In this document: one piece after another, positions 42,490 to 55,757 of the stretch
Numbering within the stretch: the stretch's first letter is position 1
Layout: each line of letters begins with the position of its first letter
DNA from: Mactromeris polynyma
Lineage: Eukaryota; Mollusca; Bivalvia; Venerida; Mactridae
NCBI GenBank assembly: GCA_032209605.1
Contig: JASFXZ010000016.1
Location: 11,160,001 to 11,224,000 of the forward strand
Direction of reading: 5' to 3'
DNA length: 64,000 nt
Translations under genes and position numbers: made by a program
Notes under the pieces: generated by a model
What the model was told of the DNA's origin: nothing
Seen by the model: the letters and a program-made list of their open reading frames with translations, nothing else
The model's database searches: none

Positions 42490-45400
42490 CCTATTCACAA
42501 TACACATGAATGTGTAAGCTTGGTACATTATGTATCTAAAGTAATACAGTATAGCTATTCACAATACACATGCATGTGTAAGCTTGGTACATTATGTATC
42601 TAAAGTAATACAGTATAGCTATTCACAATACACATGAATGTGTAAGCTTGGTACATTATGTATCTAAAGCAATACAGTATAGCTATTCACAATACACATG
42701 AATGTGTAAGCTTGGTACATTATGTATCTAAAGCAATACAGTATAGCTATTCACAATACACATGCATGTGTAAGCTTGGTACATTATGTATCTAAAGTAA
42801 TACAGTATAGCTATTCACAATACACATGAATGTGTAAGCTTGGTACATTATGTATCTAAAGTAATACAGTATAGCTATTCACAATACACATGAATGTGTA
42901 AGCTTGGTACATTATGTATCTAAAGCAATACAGTATAGCTATTCACAATACACATGAATGTGTAAGCTTGGTACATTATGTATCTAAAGCAATACAGTAT
43001 AGCTATTCACAATACACATGAATGTGTAAGCTTGGTACATTATGTATCTAAAGTAATACAGTATAGCTATTCACAATACACATGAATGTGTAAGCTTGGT
43101 ACATTATGTATCTAAAGCAATACAGTATAGCTATTCACAATACACATGCATGTGTAAGCTTGGTACATTATGTATCTAAAGTAATACAGTATAGCTGTTC
43201 ACAATACACATGAATGTGTAAGCTTGGTACATTATGTATCTAAAGTAATACAGTATAGCTATTCACAATACACATGCATGTGTAAGCTTGGTACATTATG
43301 TATCTAAAGTAATACAGTATAGCTATTCACAATACACATGAATGTGTAAGCTTGGTACATTATGTATCTAAAGCAATACAGTATAGCTATTCACAATACA
43401 CATGAATGTGTAAGCTTGGTACATTATGTATCTAAAGTAATACAGTATAGCTATTCACAATACACATGCATGTGTAAGCTTGGTACATTATGTATCTAAA
43501 GCAATACAGTATAGCTATTCACAATACACATAAATGTGTAAGCTTGGTACATTATGTATCTAAAGTAATACAGTATAGCTATTCACAATACACATGAATG
43601 TGTAAGCTTGGTACATTATGTATCTAAAGCAATACAGTATATCTATTCACAATACACATGAATGTGTAAGCTTGGTACATTATGTATCTAAAGCAATACA
43701 GTATAGCTATTCACAATACACATGAATGTGTAAGCTTGGTACATTATGTATCTAAAGCAATACAGTATAGCTATTCACAATACACATGAATGTGTAAGCT
43801 TGGTACATTATGTATCTAAAGCAATACAGTATAGCTATTCACAATACACATGAATGTGTAAGCTTGGTACATTATGTATCTAAAGCAATACAGTATAGCT
43901 ATTCACAATACACATGAATGTGTAAGCTTGGTACATTATGTATCTAAAGTAATACAGTATAGCTATTCACAATACACATGCATGTGTAAGCTTGGTACAT
44001 TATGTATCTAAAGCAATACAGTATAGCTATTCACAATACACATGCATGTGTAAGCTTGGTACATTATGTATCTAAAGTAATACAGTATAGCTATTCACAA
44101 TACACATGAATGTGTAAGCTTGGTACATTATGTATCTAAAGTAATACAGTATAGCTATTCACAATACACATGAATGTGTAAGCTTGGTACATTATGTATC
44201 TAAAGTAATACAGTATAGCTATTCACAATACACATGCATGTGTAAGCTTGGTACATTATGTATCTAAAGCAATACAGTATAGCTATTCACAATACACATG
44301 AATGTGTAAGCTTGGTACATTGTGTATCTAAAGTAATACAGTATAGCTATTCACAATACACATGAATACGTAAGCTTGGTACATTATGTATCTAAAGCAA
44401 TACAGTATAGCTATTCACAATACACATGAATACGTAAGCTTGGTACATTATGTATCTAAAGTAATACAGTATAGCTATTCACAATACACATGCATGTGTA
44501 AGCTTGGTACATTGTGTATCTAAAGTAATACAGTATAGCTGTTCACAATACACATGAATGTGTAAGCTTGGTACATTATGTATCTAAAGCAATACAGTAT
44601 AGCTATTCACAATACACATGAATGTGTAAGCTTGGTACATTGTGTATCTAAAGCAATACAGTATAGCTGTTCACAATACACATGAATGTGTAAGCTTGGT
44701 ACATTATGTATCTAAAGCAATACAGTATAGCTGTTCACAATACACATGAATGTGTAAGCTTGGTACATTATGTATCTAAAGCAATACAGTATAGCTGTTC
44801 ACAATACACATGAATGTGTAAGCTTGGTACATTATGTATCTAAAGTAATACAGTATAGCTATTCACAATACACATGAATACGTAAGCTTGGTACATTGTG
44901 TATCTAAAGCAATACAGTATAGCTATTCACAATACACATGAATGTGTAAGCTTGGTACATTATGTATCTAAAGCAATACAGTATAGCTATTCACAATACA
45001 CATGAATGTGTAAGCTTGGTACATTGTGTATCTAAAGCAATACAGTATAGCTATTCACAATACACATGAATGTGTAAGCTTGGTACATTATGTATCTAAA
45101 GCAATACAGTATAGCTATTCACAATACACATGAATACGTAAGCTTGGTACATTATGTATCTAAAGTAATACAGTATAGCTATTCACAATACACATGAATG
45201 TGTAAGCTTGGTACATTGTGTATCTAAAGTAATACAGTATAGCTATTCACAATACACATGAATACGTAAGCTTGGTACATTATGTATCTAAAGTAATACA
45301 GTATAGCTATTCACAATACACATGAATGTGTAAGCTTGGTACATTGTGTATCTAAAGTAATACAGTATAGCTATTCACAATACACATGAATACGTAAGCT

Positions 45401-47297
45401 TGGTACATTATGTATCTAAAGTAATACAGTATAGCTATTCACAATACACATGAATGTGTAAGCTTGGTACATTGTGTATCTAAAGTAATACAGTATAGCT
45501 ATTCACAATACACATGAATACGTAAGCTTGGTACATTATGTATCTAAAGTAATACAGTATAGCTATTCACAATACACATGAATGTGTAAGCTTGGTACAT
45601 TGTGTATCTAAAGCAATACAGTATAGCTATTCACAATACACATGAATGTGTAAGCTTGGTACATTATGTATCTAAAGCAATACAGTATAGCTATTCACAA
45701 TACACATGAATGTGTAAGCTTGGTACATTGTGTATCTAAAGCAATACAGTATAGCTATTCACAATACACATGAATGTGTAAGCTTGGTACATTGTGTATC
45801 TAAAGCAATACAGTATAGCTATTCACAATACACATGAATGTGTAAGCTTGGTACATTATGTATCTAAAGCAATACAGTATAGCTATTCACAATACACATG
45901 AATACGTAAGCTTGGTACATTATGTATCTAAAGTAATACAGTATAGCTATTCACAATACACATGCATGTGTAAGCTTGGTACATTATGTATCTAAAGTAA
46001 TACAGTATAGCTATTCACAATACACATGAATGTGTAAGCTTGGTACATTATGTATCTAAAGCAATACAGTATAGCTATTCACAATACACATGAATACGTA
46101 AGCTTGGTACATTATGTATCTAAAGCAATACAGTATAGCTATTCACAATACACATGAATGTGTAAGCTTGGTACATTATGTATCTAAAGTAATACAGTAT
46201 AGCTATTCACAATACACATGAATGTGTAAGCTTGGTACATTATGTATCTAAAGTAATACAGTATAGCTATTCACAATACACATGAATGTGTAAGCTTGGT
46301 ACATTATGTATCTAAAGTAATACAGTATAGCTATTCACAATACACATGAATGTGTAAGCTTGGTACATAATGTATCTAAAGCAATACAGTATAGCTGTTC
46401 ACAATACACATGAATGTGTAAGCTTGGTACATTATGTATCTAAAGCAATACAGTATAGCTATTCACAATACACATGAATGTGTAAGCTTGGTACATTGTG
46501 TATCTAAAGTAATACAGTATAGCTATTCACAATACACATGAATGTGTAAGCTTGGTACATTATGTATCTAAAGTAATACAGTATAGCTATTCACAATACA
46601 CATGAATGTGTAAGCTTGGTACATTATGTATCTAAAGCAATACAGTATAGCTATTCACAATACACATGCATGTGTAAGCTTGGTACATTATGTATCTAAA
46701 GCAATACAGTATAGCTATTCACAATACACATGAATGTGTAAGCTTGGTACATTATGTATCTAAAGCAATACAGTATAGCTATTCACAATACACATGAATG
46801 TGTAAGCTTGGTACATTATGTATCTAAAGCAATACAGTATAGCTATTCACAATACACATGCATGTGTAAGCTTGGTACATTATGTATCTAAAGTAATACA
46901 GTATAGCTATTCACAATACACATGCATGTGTAAGCTTGGTACATTGTGTATCTAAAGCAATACAGTATAGCTATTCACAATACACATGAATGTGTAAGCT
47001 TGGTACATTATGTATCTAAAGTAATACAGTATAGCTATTCACAATACACATGAATGTGTAAGCTTGGTACATTATGTATCTAAAGTAATACAGTATAGCT
47101 ATTCACAATACACATGAATGTGTAAGCTTGGTACATTATGTATCTAAAGTAATACAGTATAGCTATTCACAATACACATGAATGTGTAAGCTTGGTACAT
47201 TGTGTATCTAAAGCAATACAGTATAGCTATTCACAATACACATGAATGTGTAAGCTTGGTACATTGTGTATCTAAAGCAATACAGTATAGCTATTCA
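42490..47297. repeat. 64-bp satellite array, about 75 copies
   Basis: The unit starts ctattcacaatacacatgaa and contains gtgtaagcttggtacatta and tatctaaagtaatacag. Copies are almost identical, and five or so positions vary (catgAatg/catgCatg, TGtgta/ACgta, attAtg/attGtg, aagTaat/aagCaat, ctAttc/ctGttc). In copies with C, tacacatgcatgtgta is a perfect 16-bp palindrome. Around 45121-45600 two variant types alternate four times, giving a 128-bp higher-order unit. No coding content. Confidence 0.98.
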
Positions 47298-48609
47298 TAC
47301 TTCATAACTGAACAAGTTTAGGAAATTGTTTTTGATAATTGAATACAATTATTCCTTTATAATGTCACCGTGTTGACGCGGAGTGTACATTATTTGTAAA
47401 CAAAACTTCCGCAATCCAAGAATGACTCATTGTAATAAGGAGAAACTTCCGATACACAAGATTGTCTGAAGTAGACATTCGTAATTATATCCTATACTTA
47501 TACTTATCCAAATAATATGGAGATAAAATAAAGCTAGCAGTAAGAGGGAAAGTAGTTGTAGCTGGCATACATATCGCGGATTAAACAGATTCACTTTCGC
47601 ACATTGAAATGAACCAACAGAATTTACTTAGAGAATGGCTGGCAGAATTGTCGGAGATTCTCAGCGGAGAAATCGATTATCGAAGTTGGAAGCTTAATGT
47701 GCCTTCCAGTGTATTCCGTGTGCAGGTCATCAGTGAAGTATACCGCACCAATATGCTGTTCAGTTTGCAGGCTTTCTTTATGACTTTATAAATAATTGAT
47801 ACGGTTATGGGTCGACAGAATAAACGAAACAAGTTGTATTGCCCAAACATATATTAATATCCGTCATTTCACATTATGCCAGTTTGCCTGCTGGGATAAA
47901 TTGGATCAGAAACAGTAAGCGTTCTATTCTGATAACACGCGTTCTGCTACTGAGAGAAAAGATGCTAGTTAATTATGCTATGTACATAACCGTCTGCACA
48001 AACAACTAGCAACGTAGTAAAAAATATTATCGTTATACTAGTATTGGTAAACATATAAAAACAACATACCATCGAGTGTAACATTTCCCAATCCGGGTTA
48101 ACATACTTGTTTCACACAATTCTCCCAGGATATTAACAGTGTGTAGTGAGTTCCTCTGTTCTGATGTGTTGTGCATACTGCGCATGCGCAGAAGTGGTTG
48201 TTAATCTGACGTTTTAGCAGAGCGCGCAGTGGATTAAGAACGTGGCCACTGACAGAATGCTTTTGGTATATCGCTTTAATTAATTGATGAGTAAACGTAG
48301 ATTTTTTTCGAGCATGATAAATTGTCCGAATAATGCAACGTTTAAGACATTCTCGAACCTTGATAGCTGACCCTTTTTGTCTGATACGGCAAAATATTAC
48401 AACAAAGACTTAGGTGTTTAATTACGAGGATGATACATTAAGACAGCGTGTTTTATCGGTCAAACTAAATAAATATTTGTTACATATAAACACAGTCATA
48501 GAACGATTAGGATAAATGTCAAAACATTCACACAAATTATGTAAGTCGTTATTATGTAAGTAGGGTTATTTTAGACTGTGTAGAATTGTGTAAATATTCT
48601 AATTATGTG
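47298..48609. other. No gene seen
   Basis: Flank of the satellite. Only short chance frames. A near-palindrome tgcgcatgcgca lies at about 48179. Confidence 0.4.
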
Positions 48610-48850
48610 CAGGCCCGTCTCCAGAAATTCCAGACTGGGGGTCCAACCATGAGGCAAACCACCTCTTGCTTAAGGGGGTTCGAGTTTTTTTTACAATATA
48701 GGTATGAAATGGTGGCTTCTGATACATTTCAGGGTCTAGATTTTGAGGACTCATTCATGAGAATTGCAATAGTATTATCTTGTTAAAAATAGAGAACGAC
48801 CAATTCATACAAGTACCAACATTTTAACAAATTTCTTGAATTGTTGTGTA
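48610..48850 (+). repeat. hAT-like nonautonomous element, copy 2
   Basis: Starts caggcccgtctccagaaatt and continues as in 40302-40680 (gaaatggtggcttctgatac, agtaccaacattttaacaaa). Confidence 0.65.
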
Positions 48851-49719
48851 TGAAATAGTGTTGCCTAATTGTTGTTTATTGGTGATGATGAGTTACATTT
48901 CTTTCATCCAGGGACTGAACATCAACTGAAATATCTGTCATAAGTCAACATGGCAGTAATGACAGAATGGTTTTATTATCATTTAAATGTTTTTCCTATC
49001 GCCTATTGTATTTTCTATATTAAATCGAATCAACATTGACTTGACCAAGTTTGTGAAATGGTATTAGAATGATTAATATCCACCAGATGTTTTATGTGTA
49101 TACGTAATCTCTAATAACTCTTATTAATGAGTGGCAGTGTACTTTTATTAGGTATTCAATCGATTTGTTAAGTATATGTATGTGATATGTACACTGATGA
49201 GATTGAAATAAAGATTTAAAATAGGATTTAGGAATAAAATCTGGATGCATTAATTTTCAAATATTACCACAAAGCCATAAATGATAAGTTTTATCATTTT
49301 TGCAAAAACATCGAGCTACGCTGTCTTACTATTGAAGTGAAAGTATGCATACAAAAGTATTTAATGTATATTATTCATTGAATTAATTTCTCGAAAAACG
49401 ATATAAAACTTATAAAATGAATATCAAACCTAGTGGTATTAAATTTATGTTATAGAAGTTATGCAGGCTATTTGTCTAAATAATTGTAACATCTGTATTA
49501 CAATTATATATCATATCTTTACTTTTAAATATAAAGTACTCAATATCATTATGAAAAATACATTTATTGTAATCGAGTTATACTGTTTTAAATTTCATAC
49601 TTTACATATTAAATAGTCAATCTATAAATAGTCTATATATTAACCACACCAATATTTTATTTCAAGGCTATTCTATAAAATGTCACATTTCCCCGATTTT
49701 TTTCCCTGTAAAGAGCACT
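48851..49719. other. AT-rich, no gene seen
   Basis: Very AT-rich noncoding sequence. Confidence 0.45.
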
Positions 49720-49806
49720 AATTGACCCTTCCTCAAACGCACTGTAGCCACGCCCACCTTAGCAACAGGTGCTCGTTGTAACTACGTTAGACAAGCGCTT
49801 TACAAA

Positions 49807-49950
49807 ATGACGACCGACAATAATAAACGTAATGTAATTTTGGAGTGTCTTCCAAGCGATTTTGCGTTGAATTATCGTTGTGATCAAACTTTGACTCTTT
49901 TACGCCTGTCTGGTTTACTGATAAGAAATAAATACTCAAAAAACCTGTGA
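49807..49950 (+). other. Small open frame inside the 1.9-kb element
   Basis: 47 codons from ATG (MTTDNNKRNVILECLPSDFA...) to TGA, with ordinary amino-acid composition. No family recognised. It may be a remnant of an element-borne exon or chance. Confidence 0.25.
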
Positions 49951-51011
49951 CAGACCAAAAATTATCAAAGAAAAATCAACAGCATAGCTAAGCGTCTTAT
50001 TGGAATGGACATATTTTATACTACAGCCACAAATAAATGCACAAAATTTACATATTTTGGATAATATAAGGATAATTTGTAATGTCTATTATAATCTGAC
50101 ATCAAAAATATTTGTTAAAAGTCCATGTGGTAAATATTTTGTTTTGAAATTGACAAAATAGTCTGTTTAATAAATAATTTAGAAAGTGAACAGACATTAC
50201 AATATTAGGATTATATCTCAAATCATCAATTAATCATTCAACACATACATGTATTTCTAAAAATTCAAGAAATTATGCTTAAAGAAACAAGGCCAGTTCT
50301 GGCTCGGACAAATTATATAATATTACGCAATAGGCCTAAACAATATTGTCCCCTGTGTGCACTATCTAGATATCAATCTTGTCCAGACCCATAATCAGCA
50401 TTTCTCTTTGTCTGCCCCAGTTGGAATCCAATATACATCCAATCAGTGCTTCATGTCATCATCTGACACATATATACAGTACATTTATGAAGTGTCAAAT
50501 ATTTCTATAGACTTTTACTAAAATACCATTGATCAGGTCTGTGTTGAATGTTATAAAATGTGTACATTATTTTAGATCTGAATTCGACATAGGTGTGATT
50601 TGTAGGGTTTAAACACGATAAATTACTAATTTCTGCCTATCATAAACTGTAAACACCAGTGTAAATGAAATAATGAAGACATCAGAACTTTTCTAACTCT
50701 TACAAATTACGATTGAAAGAAATACAGTGAGTAACCAATACCAGTAAATCACCTGTATTTTCATTTTTCACTAGTATTAACAAAAATAAAAATATTTTTT
50801 ATGCATATATATATGTTTATGGCTATACTATCTTCTAATCTCAATAATTATTGATGTTATAATTGATTCTGGGCATTTTTTGTTTTACAAACTAGGCATT
50901 TATAACTAATTTATAAAGTAATGTCCACCCTAAGCAAATGGAATATACTTATCTAAATGCTGGTAAAAGTCAAATATTGTAGTTTATCAAACTAACAATA
51001 ATGTTCATTCA

Positions 51012-51062
51012 ACACGCAGGTAGTTCAAAGTTTATTTGTACTTAGGCCTCCGGCCCATATAC
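51012..51062 (-). repeat. Possible LINE/SINE 3' tail
   Basis: On the minus strand gggccggaggcctaagtaca then aataaactttgaact resembles the hairpin plus AATAAA-like tail seen at retroposon 3' ends in bivalves. Recognition is from memory only. Confidence 0.35.
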
Positions 51063-51668
51063 ATACAGCATATATACATAATACATTAACAGTAGTTATT
51101 TGCCGATATATTGATCATATCAGGCATTATATAAATTGCAACTTATTAAAACCAGAAGATGCATGAGAAGGACAGTTTGGTGAAATAAACCTTCACTGCT
51201 TTCTAATTATTAATTCGAATGACATAATTAATCAAGAATTTAGCTAATCAGTGTAAAATTGTTTAGCAGTTTGTTGCTTGCATATATGTATATACAACAA
51301 ACATATTTTAAGTTGTTTCTTTATCTTCTAGGGTTATATTTTTCATTAATGTCTAATGTCTGCCCCCTCCCAGTAAAGCCGATATGAATAGATATTTCAA
51401 TTTTTCTAGTCTCTCCGGATATCTGCTGTCCGAACAACACAATCCGTAGCTGAAACTTTTCACCATTGTCACATATTAACATAATATGATATAATAACAA
51501 TACTATCATCATCAGAAATCTACTAAACCTTATTTTTTATCGCGCGATTATCTTTTCCTGTTTGTCTAAGGTTTGTCTAAGGTAAGCGAACTGCTGGGGG
51601 TGTGTCGAAATCCCGTTTTCTGATTGGCCAATCGGCCTGTCAATCAAATATCTGAGGAAGGGTCAATT

Positions 51669-53154
51669 GTTAATTAACAGCTTGTGAAATGGCTTGATCA
51701 CTTCAATCAGTTGTCATGCTGCGCGCGCACTGTTGGATACCGATCACTCGTACACCGCGATGATACAGCCTACATTAATATTTTCTCAGTTTCCTTAAAA
51801 AAATTTAAAACATAATGTTTATATAAAAGTACAATTAAAAAAATGATCCATCGCAATAGGAAACGATTACCTAATGACTAACCATCTCTTAACTCTATTC
51901 CAAACACGTGTGTTTGACCACTGGGACCTCTCAAATGTTCTACCAGTTTTATTTATCATTTTAAACAACCACTCTCTAACTCATTCAATATTTAATCATA
52001 AATTTGTAAAATAAGCCTTTTAATACTAGTTGGGACATTTAATTTTTAATTATCATTTTTTAAGTTTTGCTAATATTTTACACTGATTCCGAATTTTCTG
52101 CATTAAACAACTGTACTGCAACGCATGCATTGCATAATATAATAAATAAGAATGTTTGAGCTGTCGACTAATAGGGAATACATGTAAATGCATTATGCTT
52201 TATGGCGTTTTAATGACAAGGTCACGGTATTATGCTGCCTTTGTAGAGTTCTTTATATCATTTTATAACATCTGTTAGCCAACAAATGACTTCATTTGTA
52301 GTTCATCATGGGAAATGCTTCTTTCTTGTAATTAAATTGCCGCTTACTTATGTCTCCTTGAAACTCGGGATGTACATGTTTTATAACTGTACACATGTAT
52401 ACTTAATCGTTATATCCCAAATGAATTTTTTTAATTGGATGTGCCTTTAACCTGTCACTTGCACCAAGTTCGATCCGATAACAGGGTGCCTGATAGTTTT
52501 TGCTTTATCAGGTCACTTGGTCACGACGCATGACAACGTGCCTAGCCGGACTATTGTTTGGCCTGGGGCTTAAGCCCAAGGCCATAGTATCAATGCTATA
52601 TGCAAGCGCTAACACGGCACGTACGTCGTGATAGAAACTCCTGTATCGGACTTTTGTATTTGTGGTTTTGGGAACATGTGTACAAACAGGATGTAGGCAT
52701 TTTCTCATGTTTATGACTAAGCAAATTTAAAAAAGACAGTGTATTTTGCATATCACACTGCAAAATTTGCTTGTATGAAATGACCACAATTATGATTGTG
52801 TCTTATTACTCAATCTTTTGAATTATTTAATTTTCCTTATGACTCGGTAAAGTTGAAATAAAGAATGCATGCAGGTATAATGTTTCGTCGCGGTAATGCG
52901 AACGTATTTAAATACAAAAAAACCATTGTGTGTTTTAGTTTGAATGCAAATTCTTTATACGATGAGGAAATTGTAATTTAAAGACTTAAGCATTTTGAAA
53001 TGCATTTCTAATAAGGAAAATGTGAAAATATGAAAGTATGCTTGTTCTAGAAAACCAAAATTATTTTATTTTGCAAAACTCAAGGCCCATGTATTACATT
53101 CCCTTCCATAAATTATTGAATTGTTAAAAGAAAATTTAAGAAATTTTATTTTCA
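51669..53154. other. No supported gene
   Basis: AT-rich. Frames at 52508-52787 are short and featureless. Confidence 0.4.
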
Positions 53155-53547
53155 CTGTTTCACACTAAAACAACACCACAACAGATCTCTGTCTCTGTTA
53201 CGTATGATGCTCAATAGATGTGTTTTACAGACGCGTTCAACATGATTAAGAAATTGAAAGCGCCTGCCTGATGTAGAGTGAAAAGCATACGATTCTTCTA
53301 GACGGTTTCAAGGCCGATGAGCTCATCAGGGGGCCAACTTTTATTGCGCTTGCTTCCGCTATACGGGTAGTATACAAGAGGAAATCGACCATAACTCAAT
53401 GTATTATATTTGAAGTGCTAAAAGAACCTTAAGACCTAATCAGTGGATATAATTTTATATTAGGAATAGAAAAAGGTCACTCCACAGCCGACTGGGGGGT
53501 GTGGGACAGGGCCCCATTGCCCATCCCCCCCGGTGGATCCGGGCCTG
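53155..53547. repeat. hAT-like nonautonomous element fragment, copy 2
   Basis: Pair of 37025-37364. Ends ggtggatccgggcctg, whose inverse is caggcccggatccacc, matching the start of 40302-40680 and so giving both ends of one TIR family. Confidence 0.7.
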
Positions 53548-54143
53548 ATGTGCAGTTTTCTGGGATAAATATCAAGAATGATCTTCCTTGATTATCGGCC
53601 ATGTTTAAACCATTTTCTCTAACTTTGATTGCCTCCCTTCCACACGAAAATGACTCCTGTCAAACTGGTCAATAATCAATAATCGATGCCATAACCGAAT
53701 ATACTGGAAATTAACGTCTCTTGATGATTATCATTAGCGACTAACTTAGCCACCCCACTGTGTTTCGGCAGCATGTTGAAATTGCCTCGGGCTATAGTTT
53801 GACTTTATATATTCTTGGGGTGTATAGAACAACAATGGCTTGAACGTGGTATTAGAAATAAAGAATACGTTCATTTTCATCAATTAGTGCAACAAATTAG
53901 TGCAAAAGTTGTTGCTAATTATTTGTAAAATAAAAATACATTTTTGTAAGTAAGTTTGTTATCTCGACAGTATGTGAACATGAATACTGGTATTGTCGCA
54001 GACTATTGAAAGATAAATTTATAAGGTCAGAACAGCAAAAATATTTGTGTCCACTACGACAGTTTGCTAAAATACTTTTGCTGTTCTTATAAGTCTGTTT
54101 TCTGATCTTATAAATGCATATTAAATAGCTTGCGAATATACCA
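53548..54143. other. No gene seen
   Basis: No feature recognised. Confidence 0.4.
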
Positions 54144-55025
54144 GCTGGGACCAATATATACCTGTAAATAGGTATTAGATTACAACTAGGATATGTATGC
54201 ATTGAAATGCAAACCATTTTTGAGATTATCATTACATAGTTGTTACAGACTTCATAAGACATTTTTAAGATTAATTTAATCAAACAATATTGCAATATAT
54301 TTAAGATGGTAGTAAATGATCACATTAGAAAATATTTATAGACATTACAGAAATTGAGCAAAAACAATGTATAGATACTATATGTACACGTATAAACAAA
54401 TAGATGGATATAAGCATGGAGGGTATACTTTATACTACCATGTTTATAAAATGAGTGATAGTGTCTGAATTACAGCATTATCGATTATACAAATGTATCA
54501 CGTTATGAATAGTTCGGCAAGCAAGATTTATGAAGCTTTATCTGGATTACTGTGTCAAAACGGACATTCAATAACGACATAGGTTGAATACAGAACCAGC
54601 ACTAACATCGTTATTCGACTTCTCTATTGAACGCATACCCCAAATCCAACACAGACCTAGCACTGACATCAACGTTCGAAAAGCGTCAACGCCGAATACA
54701 TATCTGGGAGCGAATAAAAGCCAGCTCGTACATCGTTATTCGAGTTTTCTAAATATTTCAAAACAGACCTAGTAACGAACACAGAGCTAGCACTGACAAC
54801 AACATGCATACTGGCCCTGTGTTCACAAATAATCAGTTTTCAGGATGAGGATTAAGATCAAATATAGGATCTTTCAAAATTTGTAAATTTGTTTATCAAA
54901 GCTAAATCGTTTTACATACTGTGACAGATATGAACATTCTGCAAAACTTTTGAGACATTAAATTCAAATGTCATACTTACATGTATCTGGGACCTATATA
55001 TACACATGTATATATTGGTCCCAGC
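54144..55025. repeat. Segment bounded by inverted gctgggaccaatatatac
   Basis: gctgggaccaatatatac at 54144-54161 and its inverse at 55008-55025 bound 882 bp. The right end is itself part of a 40-bp dyad (54987-55025). A 62-codon frame at 54584 is unsupported. Could be a TIR element or two independent dyads. Confidence 0.4.
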
Positions 55026-55522
55026 ATGTATTAAGAAAAATATGGTAATTAATAAGTTATGACCGATTTTGAAGATTGATCCTGTTTTGACCTGGATCAG
55101 TTACAGTGTAATAAGTATAATAGATCAATTTCTCAACATCATGGTGAAGTTAAGTATGTTTTCACGATGTTAATTAGAAGGTGTTTATGTGTTTTGTGCA
55201 TGATTATGAGAAGTGCTGGAAAAAGTGTCCAAATGCTTCGTGAAAAATGCAAATACTTTTATGGATCCAGTTAATCCAGGGTTGGTATTTACAAAGCATA
55301 TTAAATAAAAATATTTCTCTTATCTGCTAGAAAATTCTCAAATATGACAAAATTTAACTTAAGTTTAAAATATTTCTTAAGAGCTATTCACAAAACATCT
55401 TAGAATTATTTTGGTCTTAAATAGCCCATTTTAGTCTCAAATATCCGTTTTTTATCTAAGATTGTTTTCAATAAATAATATACGTCTATAGGTATCTTAT
55501 CTACTTGAGAAATTTCTTTAAA

Positions 55523-55585
55523 ATGGCGACGGTACATTCTGTGATTTTAAACACGGTTATTCCCGGCTCTCTCAACGTATGCAAG
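55523..55585 (+). CDS. Candidate first coding exon of an unidentified gene
   Basis: AAAATGGCG start context, 21 codons (MATVHSVILNTVIPGSLNVC, K) and then a consensus donor AAG|GTAAGT at 55586, in phase 0. No matching next exon could be found with confidence before 64 kb. Short length limits certainty. Confidence 0.35.
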
Positions 55586-55757
55586 GTAAGTTTAATATCT
55601 TCTACAAATATGTTTATGCGAAGATTCCGTTAAGATTAAATCTGTATATTTTACTTGATTACACGCACGGGAATCAGCTGTCAAAAATCGAATCGAGGGG
55701 GCGAAAACACGTCCAAGTTTGTGTCTTGTAACACTGTATTACTGGATACAGGTACTA

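Larger units (their letters stand above)
49720..51668. mobile_element. Candidate 1.9-kb TIR element
   Basis: aattgacccttcctca at the left and its exact inverse (tgaggaagggtcaatt) at 51652-51668 bound the region. No transposase is seen and the target duplication is unclear, so it is a nonautonomous element at best. A small 47-codon frame lies near its left end. Confidence 0.45.

Noticed and set aside
42490..47297. CRISPR-like regular repeats
   Set aside because: The repeats are head-to-tail with no unique spacers, and the genome is clearly animal.
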